Source: JBJHBP01 sp050485645 (GTDB taxonomy: Bacteria; Pseudomonadota; Gammaproteobacteria; Steroidobacterales; Rariloculaceae). From it: DNA of 53,115 nt. Under the pieces are notes generated by a model. The model was not told where the DNA came from. It saw only the letters and a program-made list of their open reading frames with translations, and made no database searches. The number at the start of each line of letters is the position of its first letter. The first letter of the stretch is position 1. Both the position numbers and the translations under genes were made by a program. Positions 7,738 to 16,662 of the stretch are shown here, piece by piece. The stretch is from assembly GCA_050485645.1 (NCBI GenBank), contig JBJHBT010000028.1:1-53115 (forward strand). The letters run 5' to 3'.

Positions 7738-8427
7738 TCACGACAGCTCGACGGCGCGCATCACCGAATTCAGATAATTCTCATAGGCCCCGCAGCGACA
7801 AAGGTTGCCGGACAGCGCATGACGCACCTGATCGCGTGTGGGATTCGAATTCACTTCCAGCAGCGCGACCGCGCTCATGATCTGGCCCGGCGTGCAGAAG
7901 CCGCACTGCGGGCCGAGTTCGTCGATCATCGCCTGCTGCACCGGATGCAGACTGCCATCGGCGCCGCGCAGGCCCTCGATGGTGCGGATCTCACGGGTAC
8001 GCACCTGGTGGGTCAGCGTCGAGCAGGCATGCGCGGTGACGCCGTCGACCATCACCGTGCAGGCGCCGCATTCACCGCGATCGCAACCGAGCTTGGTGCC
8101 AGTGAGGCCGAGCTTGTAGCGCAGCGTCATCGCCAGGGTCTCGTTCGGCAGCACATCCACCGATCGCGCCTCGCCGTTGACGTTCAGACGCACGAGACGC
8201 TCAACGCCACCGGCCACGCCTGCTTCGCGCGAACAGCCGGCAAGGCCGCCGAACAGGTAGCCGGCACTGGAGACCACCGCACCGGAGGCGATGACGCCTT
8301 TGATGAACTGGCGGCGGGTGGCCTTCGTGCGGCCGCCCGGGATGGATGACAGCGACCCGTCGGTCGACGCATCGGCACCGTCGCCAGCGATCTGACTCTG
8401 GCTATCGGAATGAGGTGAGGAAGCCAT
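7738..8427 (-). CDS. Tat-exported 2Fe-2S subunit of molybdo-hydroxylase
   Basis: This 229-residue protein carries two 2Fe-2S clusters. The N-terminal plant-ferredoxin type shows CDRGECGAC with a later Cys, near residues 113-135; the C-terminal helical type shows CGFC near 174 and CRC near 209. A 37-residue hydrophilic leader precedes a twin-arginine motif TRRQFIKG (Arg 38-39) and a hydrophobic stretch ending near a Cys ('GLAGCSRE'), so the holoenzyme is probably exported folded to the periplasm and may be lipid-anchored. It is the first gene of the minus-strand cluster, next to a divergent promoter region shared with the homocysteine methyltransferase. The organisation recalls periplasmic PaoABC, though here the order is FeS, Mo, FAD and cytochromes are added. 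Confidence 0.92.
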   Translation of the reverse strand: MASSPHSDSQSQIAGDGADASTDGSLSSIPGGRTKATRRQFIKGVIASGAVVSSAGYLFGGLAGCSREAGVAGGVERLVRLNVNGEARSVDVLPNETLAMTLRYKLGLTGTKLGCDRGECGACTVMVDGVTAHACSTLTHQVRTREIRTIEGLRGADGSLHPVQQAMIDELGPQCGFCTPGQIMSAVALLEVNSNPTRDQVRHALSGNLCRCGAYENYLNSVMRAVELS

Positions 8428-8496
8428 TTATATTCCCCCTGAACCAGCCGGCACTGCATTCTGGTGTTCTGATAAATTCTGGGCTTTGGTGATCGC

Positions 8497-9507
8497 GTGC
8501 ATAGCCTACAACAATCGGATGTCAACGGCACTGTCGGCCGCAACCTGGCGCACAGGCTCGCCTCCGGCGCGGTGGTCATCCTCGATGGCGGCACCGGCAG
8601 TGAGCTGCGCCGCCGCGGCGTCGCGCTGGGCGCAGGCGCGTGGAGCGCCGCGGCCAACCGCTCTCAAGGCTCGCTGCTCACCACCATCCACCGCGACTAT
8701 ATTCGCGCCGGCGCCGATGTCATTACCGCGAACACCTTCGCCGGTACCCGATTCGTGCTGGAGGCAGCCGGGCTGGACGAGCGGTTTGCCGACATCAATC
8801 GACAGGCCATCGACGCCGCACAGCGTGCGCGCGTCGCCGAAGGCCGGCCCGACGTGGCGGTGGCTGCGTCGCTGTCGTGCCTGCCGCCGCGATTCGATGC
8901 AGCCGCCTACCCCGATGCCCAGGCGGAACTGGCCGCGTACCGGGAGCTGGCGACGCTGTTCGCCGAGAGCGGCGCGGACCTGATCCTGCTGGAGATGATG
9001 GAGGAGCCGGTCCACGCGCGGCGCGCGGCCCAGGCGGCCTGCGAGAGCGGCCTGCACGTCTGGCTGGGAGTGAGCTGCCGGGCCCTGGCGCAGCCGCCGT
9101 GCGCTGACACACTGGTGGGCTACGACTTCCCCGACATACCACTGAAAAACACGCTGGACGCCCTGCTGGGGTTCGATTTCGCGCTGTGCGCGGTGATGCA
9201 CAGCCCGCGAGACGCCGTGGTACCGGCGCTGCGACTGCTGCGCAGCCGTCTGCCAGGGCCCTTCGGTGCGTGGCCGGAGCAGGCGGACACGCCCGACCCC
9301 GACGACTATGCGCGATCCGCGCTGGACTGGGCGCGGGACGGCGCGCAGGTGATCGGTGGCTGCTGCGGAACGACGCCGGCCGATATCGCTGCCCTGCATC
9401 GTGTCAGGCAGGATCTGCAAGCCGCGCTCGATGGCGGCGACCCCGACGACCCCGGCGGGACCGCCAGCCCGGTGCTGCCGACGGCAACCGGGGACGCCGA
9501 CCGCTGA
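8497..9507 (+). CDS. Homocysteine S-methyltransferase family protein
   Basis: The 336-residue protein is a zinc-dependent methyltransferase that makes methionine from homocysteine with a donor such as S-methylmethionine, betaine or SAM. It shows 'ILDGGTGSELRRRG' near the N-terminus, a first zinc Cys in 'GVSCRAL' (about residue 192) and the paired zinc cysteines in 'GGCCGTTP' (about residue 288). It begins with GTG at 8497, preceded by a GGTGAT-like ribosome site. The last 30 residues are a low-complexity Asp/Gly/Pro tail. It is transcribed away from the molybdo-enzyme cluster and followed by an unrelated gene. The methyl donor cannot be read from the sequence. Confidence 0.88.
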   Translation: MHSLQQSDVNGTVGRNLAHRLASGAVVILDGGTGSELRRRGVALGAGAWSAAANRSQGSLLTTIHRDYIRAGADVITANTFAGTRFVLEAAGLDERFADINRQAIDAAQRARVAEGRPDVAVAASLSCLPPRFDAAAYPDAQAELAAYRELATLFAESGADLILLEMMEEPVHARRAAQAACESGLHVWLGVSCRALAQPPCADTLVGYDFPDIPLKNTLDALLGFDFALCAVMHSPRDAVVPALRLLRSRLPGPFGAWPEQADTPDPDDYARSALDWARDGAQVIGGCCGTTPADIAALHRVRQDLQAALDGGDPDDPGGTASPVLPTATGDADR

Positions 9508-9701
9508 AACTCCGGCGGGCGTCCGAAGTCTATAGAATGCACCAGCCGCCTGCGTGGACAGGCTGGAAAAGCCGCCATCGCGTCGGTTCCTGTCTTAGGA
9601 AACCTTAAGCTCTGGAACTGGACTGGACGCAGGCGGCAGGGTAATTTTCCAGTATCTTTAAAGTCGGCCGCCACCTCAGGCCAACGCTATCAGGAGCAAC
9701 C

Positions 9702-11141
9702 ATGCCTAATACCATAATGAAGCGAAGCCTCCAGCTCTCCGCGCTGGCAGCCGCCATCTGTGCCCTCACGGCCCAGGCCCAGATCAACGACTCGATCCGC
9801 GGAACAGCAAGCGAGGCCAACCACTTCATCGCCACGCCGCAGGGCTGGCAGCATCCGACGACGGAGTGGGGGGAACCCGATATCCGGGCAACATTGAACA
9901 TGATGCAGGCGGCCGGCGTGCCGCTGCAGCGCTGCGCTGGCGGCGGCGGACCTGGCGGAGCGCAGGTGTGTGACGTCGACAAAGCCTGGCTCACCGAAGA
10001 TGAGTACCAAGCGCGCATGGATCAGGTCGCCAATCGCGTCGACCGCAGCCGTCAGGCGCTGGCCGAAGGCGATCTGGGCGTGTCGATCCGCACCGGCCTG
10101 ACCGATCCGAGCATCCCGCAGCGGCAGACCAGCCTGATCGTCGATCCGCCGTCCGGCCAACTGCCGCCGCTGACGGCCGCCGGCCGCGAACGTGCGCTGA
10201 CCATGCGCAGCGGCTGGAACCTGCCTGGCGAAGACCACACCTACGACTACGCCAGTGACTTCGATCACTGGGATCGCTGCATTACCCGCGGCATGCCGTC
10301 GTCGATGATGCCCTACCGCTACAACGGCGGCTTCAGGATTCATCAGTCGCCCGGCTACGTGGTGTTCGATCTGGAGATGATCCATGACGCCCGCATCATC
10401 CCGACCGACGGCCGCGAAGCCGTTGCGCGCGAGATCAACGGCTACATGGGCATGTCGCGTGGCTGGTGGGAAGGCAACACGCTGGTCATCGAGACGACGA
10501 ACTTCAAGGAAGGCGCGCCGCTGATCAATCTGGCGGTGGTGGGTTCGCCTCCGGGCAACCGCTTCCCGCACAGCACCGACATGAAGCTGACCGAACGCGT
10601 CACGCGTCTGAATGACGACTGGTGGCTGTACGAGGTCACCACCGAAGACCCGCAGTTCCTGGATGGTTCGTTCACCGTGCGCTATCCGATGCACCATGAT
10701 CCGGAATACTGGTGGCCGGAGTACGCATGTCACGAAGCCAACACCATCGTGCCGTACTACACCGAAACCAACCGCTACGAACGCGCCAATCCGAAGGACT
10801 TCCCGGAAGTTCCGCTGCAGGTCTCTTCCGAGATCGCCAATCAGCTGGTCGGCACCTGGGTCGGCAGCCCGGATATCTACGTGTTCGATCTGGACATTGA
10901 GCTCGAGTTCGAGCGCAAGTCGGACGGCACGGTCGTCGGCCACCTGGTCGGCAGCAAGCTGGGCGAGGTCAACCGTCCCCTTCAGAGCGCGCGCATCACC
11001 GGCCGCAACCTGAACTTCACCCTGCCCAACTGGCAGACATGGAGTTTTGCCGGCCAGCTCACCGAGAACGGCGAGATCGTCGGCACGGTGCGCAGCTCGC
11101 AGGGCGGCTTCCCGGTCACGTTCTCCCGCACCTCGCGGTAA
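9702..11141 (+). CDS. Secreted protein of unknown function
   Basis: The 479-residue product has a signal peptide (cleavage after TAQAQ, about residue 28). The mature part is rich in Trp, Tyr, His and Asp, with blocks such as 'FDHWDRCITRGMPSSMMP', 'HDARIIP', 'GWWEGNTLVIETTNF' and 'YPMHHDPEYWWPEYACHEAN'. I recognise these blocks from a large family of exported proteins found in soil and marine bacteria with no known activity; paired Cys could form disulfides. The C-terminal 120 residues form a separate beta-rich part starting at 'LVGTWVGSPD'. AGGAG lies 5 bases before the ATG. A strong terminator follows, so it appears monocistronic. Confidence 0.8.
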   Translation: MPNTIMKRSLQLSALAAAICALTAQAQINDSIRGTASEANHFIATPQGWQHPTTEWGEPDIRATLNMMQAAGVPLQRCAGGGGPGGAQVCDVDKAWLTEDEYQARMDQVANRVDRSRQALAEGDLGVSIRTGLTDPSIPQRQTSLIVDPPSGQLPPLTAAGRERALTMRSGWNLPGEDHTYDYASDFDHWDRCITRGMPSSMMPYRYNGGFRIHQSPGYVVFDLEMIHDARIIPTDGREAVAREINGYMGMSRGWWEGNTLVIETTNFKEGAPLINLAVVGSPPGNRFPHSTDMKLTERVTRLNDDWWLYEVTTEDPQFLDGSFTVRYPMHHDPEYWWPEYACHEANTIVPYYTETNRYERANPKDFPEVPLQVSSEIANQLVGTWVGSPDIYVFDLDIELEFERKSDGTVVGHLVGSKLGEVNRPLQSARITGRNLNFTLPNWQTWSFAGQLTENGEIVGTVRSSQGGFPVTFSRTSR

Positions 11142-11190
11142 GCGACCCGGAACCCGCCGTCGATCACCCGATCGACGCACGGCACGGAAC

Positions 11191-11221
11191 AAGGCCGGCC
11201 TGAGTCATTCAGGCCGGCCTT
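11191..11221. terminator. Rho-independent terminator, likely bidirectional
   Basis: A perfect 13-bp stem (AAGGCCGGCCTGA and its complement, loop GTCAT) is followed by TTTCTTT on the plus strand and flanked by AA-rich sequence on the left. It ends the secreted-protein gene and may also serve the convergent TRAP permease gene, which ends at 11286. Confidence 0.88.
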
Positions 11222-11285
11222 TTCTTTATCTGCGCGTGCACATACGCGAGCGCTCATCGTGACAGGCGATCGGCGGGGTTGTCTG

Positions 11286-13346
11286 CTACGTCCAGAACAG
11301 GCTGAGTTGAGGGAACGCCATCAGGATCAATGCCACGACAAAGGTGATCAGCACGAACGGGAATGCCCCGGCGAAAATCGTGCCCAGTGAGATGCGCTGA
11401 TCATCCACCGCCGACTTGATGACATACACGCTCAGTCCCAGAGGCGGCGTCAGCAGCCCGATTTCGACGCCGATCACCGTGATGATGCCGAACCAGATCA
11501 GGTTGATATCCAGCTCGCCGGCCACGGGCAGTGCCAGCGGCAGCAGGATCAGCATCGTGGACGTGGCATCCAGCACCGTGCCGAGAACGATCAGCAGCAG
11601 CAGATAGATCGCCAGAAACCCGGCCACGCCCAGGCCGGCGCCACTCAAGAACCCGGCCAGTTCGGCCGGCAGGCCGGTCAGTGTCAGAAACTGACTGAAC
11701 AGGCTGGCGGCCATGATCAGAAACAGGATCACCACCGACACCTGACCGGTCTCGCGGATCACTTCCCACAGCCGCGCCCAGCTCAGGCGACGTTTGAAGC
11801 CGGCAAAGCACATCGCCGCGAACGCGCCCACCGCTCCGGCTTCCGTCGGCGTGAAGAATCCGCTGTAGATGCCGCCCAGCACCAGCACGATCAGTGCCAG
11901 CACCGGCAGCAGACCCAGCATCACCGACGACCAGCCGTCACCCCCGGACACCGCACCGGCACGCGCGGGGGCCGCCATGGCCGCCTCCCCCACGAAGCGC
12001 GGCGCGAAGCGCGCCATCAGAATGACGCCCAGCGCGAATGCCGTGGCCAGCAGAATCCCCGGAATCACGGCCGCCCGGAACAGCTGTCCGATCGACACCT
12101 CGGCCACCACACCGAAGATGATCAGCAGCAGGCTTGGCGGAATCAGCATGCCCAGCACCGATGATCCGGCCGTCAGACCCACCGCGAACTTCGGCGTATA
12201 GCCCTGACGCACCATCTCCGGCACCGCGATCTTCGCGAATATCGCGGCCGACGCGATCGAAATGCCGGTGATGGCCGCGAACAGCGCGTTGGCCGCCACG
12301 GTCGCCACGCCAAGGCCGCCGCGTATCCGGCCGAACACCTGCTGCGCGGCACGAAACGCGTCGCGCCCGATGTCCGATACATTCACGAACAGGCCCATGA
12401 GTACGAACAGCGGCACGGCAACGAACAGATACTCGGCAATGGTGCCTTCGGCGGCCAGTGGCAGTGCGCGGGTGGCGGTGGTGAAGCTCTCCCGCAGCAG
12501 ACCCAGACCGAGAAACCCGATCGCCAGCAATGCAACCGCGATCGGCATGCCGATCGCGATCAGCACCAGCGTAGCCACTATCAGCACCAGGCCCGTCACA
12601 CGCGGTTCGACACTGAACAGCATCAGCGACAACACGACCGCGAACAGCGCCACAGGTATCAACGCGATGCGCCAGCGCCGCGGCGACGTCGTCATCGTGT
12701 GGCGGTCGGCCGTGGCCGCGGCGGTGTCCATGGCCGTGTCCGCAACCGCGTGCGAGACATCGGCGTATTCCGGCCGCGCGGCCTGCACACCGTAGGCCCA
12801 GCGTCCGCCGTCGCGCGCTGCGCTCGCCCCCACCAATCGCAGATTGCCCACCATCTGGCGCAGGAATTCCAGTGCCGCCACCACCGACCCGGCCACCACC
12901 AGCAGCTTGATCGGCCACACCTGCACGGTGAACATGCCCACCGCACCGGCAAACTCACGGGTGCGGATGGCGCGAACCAGATCCGGCCATGCGCCGACCG
13001 CAAGCAGTGCGAACATCACCGCGCCCACCGCGCACAGGCAGGCATCCAGATCCGCGGCCACGCGCGGTGAGCGCTGCTCAAGCCTGCCGATCACGATCTC
13101 GGCACGCGTCAACCGACGCTGCCGCACCGCGAATGCAATCTGAAGAAACACGCAGGCCACCAGTGACAGCGACACCATTTCCGGAACACCGCGTATCGGC
13201 CTGCCGAACACCTGCAGCCCGATGATGTCGGCGCAGATCAGGAACATCAGCGCGAATACCCAGATCACGCCGGCACCATTCATCCATACGATCAGTGCGC
13301 CGAACACGTCACCGCTCGGCGCACCGCTCTGTCGTGTCGTTTGCAT
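11286..13346 (-). CDS. TRAP transporter fused permease (DctQ-DctM)
   Basis: This 686-residue protein joins the small four-helix DctQ domain (about residues 15-170) to the large DctM domain (about residues 225-686). The joint is a hydrophilic Ala/Thr/His linker around residues 172-222. The DctM part shows the usual features: 'GMPIAVALLAIGFLG', 'TGISIASAAIFAK', 'GYTPKFAVGLTAGSSVLGMLIPPS' and 'SGFFTPTEAGAVGA'. It imports an organic acid or similar solute using a sodium gradient, together with the binding protein encoded 57 bases upstream. The fusion differs from the second, unfused system 3 kb away. The substrate is unknown. Confidence 0.92.
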   Translation of the reverse strand: MQTTRQSGAPSGDVFGALIVWMNGAGVIWVFALMFLICADIIGLQVFGRPIRGVPEMVSLSLVACVFLQIAFAVRQRRLTRAEIVIGRLEQRSPRVAADLDACLCAVGAVMFALLAVGAWPDLVRAIRTREFAGAVGMFTVQVWPIKLLVVAGSVVAALEFLRQMVGNLRLVGASAARDGGRWAYGVQAARPEYADVSHAVADTAMDTAAATADRHTMTTSPRRWRIALIPVALFAVVLSLMLFSVEPRVTGLVLIVATLVLIAIGMPIAVALLAIGFLGLGLLRESFTTATRALPLAAEGTIAEYLFVAVPLFVLMGLFVNVSDIGRDAFRAAQQVFGRIRGGLGVATVAANALFAAITGISIASAAIFAKIAVPEMVRQGYTPKFAVGLTAGSSVLGMLIPPSLLLIIFGVVAEVSIGQLFRAAVIPGILLATAFALGVILMARFAPRFVGEAAMAAPARAGAVSGGDGWSSVMLGLLPVLALIVLVLGGIYSGFFTPTEAGAVGAFAAMCFAGFKRRLSWARLWEVIRETGQVSVVILFLIMAASLFSQFLTLTGLPAELAGFLSGAGLGVAGFLAIYLLLLIVLGTVLDATSTMLILLPLALPVAGELDINLIWFGIITVIGVEIGLLTPPLGLSVYVIKSAVDDQRISLGTIFAGAFPFVLITFVVALILMAFPQLSLFWT

Positions 13347-13403
13347 CAGAGGAATATCCGTGAAGTCAGGGTTCGGTTACGTCGCACGCGACACGTGCAA
13401 CGC

Positions 13404-14519
13404 TCAGCGATCACGATCCCAGTCGCGCAGCGGTGTGCCACCGCGTGCCCTGACTGCGTCCATGTAGGCGGCCAGCACGGCGCGGGCCGGAAATCCGCGC
13501 TGCTCGGTGGCATCCGCCCACTGCATCGCGATGTTGGGCATGGCATTCAGCCAGCGCTGCTTTTCCGCGTCGGAAAGCTCGTGAACCACCGCACCGTTGC
13601 CGACCATGCTCGCCAGAGCCGTGTCGTAGCGCGCGCTGACCTGGTCGGCAACCGCCTCACTGTACTCGGCGCCCAGGTCGCCGAGAATCTGCTGAAGCGC
13701 CGGCGGCAGACGCTCCCAGGTATCGAGATTGATGGCCATGCCCCCGGTCAGTTGCGCGCCAAGACCCACCAGCGTGATGTAAGGCGCCACTTCCTGGATG
13801 CGATACGGCGACGCACCGGTGAGAATCGTCAGCACGCCGTCGGCCACCCCGGTCTGGAGCTGGGTGTAATAGGTGGTGAGCGCGCCATGCACGGCAACCG
13901 CACCGGTGCCTTCCAGCCAGGCCGCCGTCGGCCCGGGCGCCAGAATCTTGCGGCCTCGCAGATCGTCGACGCTGCGCACCGGAAAATTCGTCATCAGGTG
14001 ATAGGTGTCGACCACACTGCCGCCGAGAAAGCGCTGGTTCTGCGCGGCCCACGCATCGCGCAGTTCCGGCATGGTCTCGTGCAGTTCATTGAAGATCGTA
14101 AACAGCAGATGGTGATCATCGGTGACGAACGGCGCGTAGTACGTGACGTTCTGAAGCGGCATTCTGGACAGTTCCCAGAGTGTGCCGACCCAGCCGATGT
14201 CGGTAAGACCGATCTCCACCGCCGCCAGCGTGTTCGAGTATCGGTACAGCGAACCGCCGTACGCCTCGGTCCAGCGCACGCGATAGGGCAAGGCCTGCTG
14301 CACCAGGCGACGATCGGTTTCCGGCACCACCAGCGTGTGCATCACGCCCACCCATGGCAGGCCGGTGGTATGGCTGGAAGCGACGGTCAGCCGCCATTCT
14401 TCGCGATCGGCAGCGCTGGCCGTGAGCGGCGTCAGCAGCACCGCCGCCATGACCGCGGCCAGCATCGCGAGCGTCACATACGGTGCTGGTGCCGCGCCTG
14501 TGATTGTTCTTCTGTACAC
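13404..14519 (-). CDS. TRAP transporter substrate-binding protein (DctP)
   Basis: The 371-residue protein has an N-terminal signal peptide (cleavage near residue 36, ASA-AD) and the DctP fold pattern: 'YGGSLYRYSNTLAAVEIGLTDIGWVG', 'PVRSVDDLRGRKILAPG' and 'TTYYTQLQTGVADG'. The conserved arginine in 'LRGRKI' is the usual carboxylate ligand. It starts at a GTG and lies 57 bases before the fused permease gene, so the pair forms an operon. It binds its solute in the periplasm and hands it to the permease. It is only distantly similar to the second DctP of this window, so the two systems should differ in substrate. Confidence 0.9.
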   Translation of the reverse strand: MYRRTITGAAPAPYVTLAMLAAVMAAVLLTPLTASAADREEWRLTVASSHTTGLPWVGVMHTLVVPETDRRLVQQALPYRVRWTEAYGGSLYRYSNTLAAVEIGLTDIGWVGTLWELSRMPLQNVTYYAPFVTDDHHLLFTIFNELHETMPELRDAWAAQNQRFLGGSVVDTYHLMTNFPVRSVDDLRGRKILAPGPTAAWLEGTGAVAVHGALTTYYTQLQTGVADGVLTILTGASPYRIQEVAPYITLVGLGAQLTGGMAINLDTWERLPPALQQILGDLGAEYSEAVADQVSARYDTALASMVGNGAVVHELSDAEKQRWLNAMPNIAMQWADATEQRGFPARAVLAAYMDAVRARGGTPLRDWDRDR

Positions 14520-14695
14520 GGACTCCTGCCCCCCGGCTGGTCATCCGCCAGCGATGATAACCGAAAGGACGGGCGCCCTGGCACGTCGTGCGGATCCAAC
14601 CAGGATGGATGCGGCGACCGCGCACCACCCCGTGGTGTCGGCCAGTTGACACGACGACCGGCGTCTATTGACCTTGCCCGGAGAGTCGCTATGGT

Positions 14696-15682
14696 GTGGC
14701 AATGGGCATGCTCGTAGATGGCGAATGGCATAACGTCTGGTACGACACCGACGCGTCCGGCGGTCGGTTCGTACGGACCGACTCGCAGTTCCGCAACTGG
14801 GTCACCCGGGACGGCAGTCCCGGTCCGAGTGGTGAAGGCGGCTTCGTGGCCGAACCCGGGCGCTACCATCTGTACGTGTCGTTCGCGTGCCCGTGGGCAC
14901 ACCGCACATTGATCATGCGCAAGCTCAAGGGCCTGGAAGACATGATCGGCCTGTCCGCGGTGAACACCTACATGGGCTCGGAAGGCTGGACCTTCGATCC
15001 CGGCCCGGGTGTGATTCCCGACCCTCTGCACAATGCCGCGAGGCTCTATGAGGTCTATCTGGCCGCGGACTCCGACTACAGCGGCCGCGTAACGGTACCT
15101 GTTCTGTGGGACAAGCAGCGCGACACCATCGTCACCAACGAATCCGCCGACCTGCTGCGCATGCTGAACAGTGCATTCGACGATGTGGGTGCGAACCGGG
15201 AGCTGGACTTCTATCCCGAACCGCTGCGAGCGCAGATCGACGAACTGAACGATTACATCTATGAGAACGTCAACAACGGCGTCTACAAGGCAGGATTCGC
15301 GACGACGCAGGCTGCCTACGAAGAGGCCGTGGTTCCGCTCTTCGATGCACTGTACTGGCTCGACGAACGGCTGGGCAGACAGCGCTACCTGACCGGCTCA
15401 CGCATCACCGAAGCGGATTGGCGGCTTTTCACCACGCTGGTGCGGTTCGATCCCGTCTACTACGGGCACTTCAAGTGCAACCGGCAGCGAATACGCGACT
15501 TTGCGAATCTGTGGGGCTACACCTGCGATCTCTACCAGGTGCCCGGTGTCAGCGACACGGTGCACGTGGATCTGATCAAGGCGCACTACTACGGCAGTCA
15601 CGATACGATCAATCCGCACCTGATCGTGCCGGTGGGTCCGGACCTCCACTACGGCATGCGCCACGACCGCGACCGGTTCTGA
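14696..15682 (+). CDS. Glutathionyl-hydroquinone reductase (GST family)
   Basis: The roughly 328-residue protein matches the Xi-class GST family (YqjG/ECM4). It shows 'SFACPWAHRTLIMRKLKGLE' near residue 61, where the Cys reduces glutathionyl-hydroquinones with release of GS-SG. It also shows 'VPVLWDKQRDTIVTNESADLLRML', 'ETYEAAV'-like spacing and a C-terminal helical domain with 'EADWRLFTTLVRFDPVY'. Length is typical. GGAGAG precedes a GTG start at 14696 by 10 bases; in-frame ATGs at 14702 and 14708 are alternatives. It is cytosolic, involved in quinone or xenobiotic detoxification, and sits between the two TRAP operons, convergent with the pirin gene. Confidence 0.93.
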   Translation: MAMGMLVDGEWHNVWYDTDASGGRFVRTDSQFRNWVTRDGSPGPSGEGGFVAEPGRYHLYVSFACPWAHRTLIMRKLKGLEDMIGLSAVNTYMGSEGWTFDPGPGVIPDPLHNAARLYEVYLAADSDYSGRVTVPVLWDKQRDTIVTNESADLLRMLNSAFDDVGANRELDFYPEPLRAQIDELNDYIYENVNNGVYKAGFATTQAAYEEAVVPLFDALYWLDERLGRQRYLTGSRITEADWRLFTTLVRFDPVYYGHFKCNRQRIRDFANLWGYTCDLYQVPGVSDTVHVDLIKAHYYGSHDTINPHLIVPVGPDLHYGMRHDRDRF

Positions 15683-15719
15683 CACGGCCCGATACCGCGC
15701 GACCGGCGCACCGACGCAG

Positions 15720-16577
15720 CTACAGTCGTCCCGCCTGAAAGTCCTCGAACGCCTGCTGGATTTCCTCGCGCGTGTTCATCACGAACGGGCCGTAGCGTGC
15801 CACCGGCTCGTTCAGCGGTCTGCCGGCGACGACAATCATGCGCGCGTCCTCGGTGGAGGCGTCGAACCGCACCCGCGGCCCGTGGCTGAGCAGCGCCATC
15901 TCCCCGCGCTGCACCTGCTCAGCCGCTGCCGCTTCGCCCACCACGACCGACCCCTGATAGACGTACGCGAACGCATTGTGCTGCGGAGGCAGATCCACGG
16001 TGTAGGCCGCTCCGGCGTCCAGATGCAGATCGAAGTAGCAGGGCTCGGTCGCGACGCCGCTGACCGCTCCCTCGGTGCCGGCCACTCGACCGGCGATCAC
16101 GCGCACCCGCACGCCGTCGGCGGGCGTCACTTCGGGCACGCTGTCAGCCGGGATGTCCTGATAGCGCGGGGCGGTCATCTTGTGTGTGGCCGGCAGATTC
16201 ACCCACAACTGGAATCCCCACATCAGCCCCTCTTCCTGTTCTGGCAGCTCCGAATGCACGATGCCACGGCCTGCCGTCATCCACTGCACGCTGCCCGGTC
16301 CGAGCAGACCTGTGTTGCCCTGGTTGTCGCCATGACGCATGCGGCCGGCCAGCATGTAGGTGACGGTTTCGAAACCGCGATGCGGATGATCGGGAAAGCC
16401 CGCGATGTAGTCGTCGGGGTTGTCGGAGCGGAATTCATCGAGCAGCAGGAAGGGGTCGAACGAATCGAACGCCGGCGTGCCCATCACACGCATCATGCGT
16501 ACGCCGGCGCCATCACTGGCGGGCTGACCGCGCACCTTTCTGATCACGCGGCGATCATCGGCAGCTGAATCGGACAT
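15720..16577 (-). CDS. Pirin family protein
   Basis: The 285-residue bicupin shows the pirin signature. The N-terminal barrel has 'PFLLLDEF', the metal-binding 'FPDHPHRGFET' and 'MTAGRGIVHSE' (His-x-His, His, Glu ligands), and a second barrel follows. Pirins bind iron; some bacterial members have quercetinase activity and others modulate metabolic enzymes. A longer frame starts at 16622, but AGGAGG lies 10 bases before the ATG at 16577, which I take as the start. A TATAAT hexamer on the minus strand at 16612-16617 may be its -10 box, though no good -35 is seen. Confidence 0.93.
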   Translation of the reverse strand: MSDSAADDRRVIRKVRGQPASDGAGVRMMRVMGTPAFDSFDPFLLLDEFRSDNPDDYIAGFPDHPHRGFETVTYMLAGRMRHGDNQGNTGLLGPGSVQWMTAGRGIVHSELPEQEEGLMWGFQLWVNLPATHKMTAPRYQDIPADSVPEVTPADGVRVRVIAGRVAGTEGAVSGVATEPCYFDLHLDAGAAYTVDLPPQHNAFAYVYQGSVVVGEAAAAEQVQRGEMALLSHGPRVRFDASTEDARMIVVAGRPLNEPVARYGPFVMNTREEIQQAFEDFQAGRL

Positions 16578-16662
16578 CGCAGACAGTCCTCCTGACGAAA
16601 CCCTGGATGCGATTATACGCACGGCGGAAAGGCGGCCGTGCCGGTTCCGTCCCTGGAGTCCG

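Noticed and set aside
1337..8427. The molybdo-enzyme as an orthologue of E. coli PaoABC
   Set aside because: Gene order differs, cytochrome b/c genes are added and the PaoD chaperone is missing, so only family-level naming is safe.
9690..11192. 500-residue minus-strand frame opposite the secreted protein
   Set aside because: The plus-strand gene has a signal peptide, a ribosome site and a terminator. The antisense frame has none of these.
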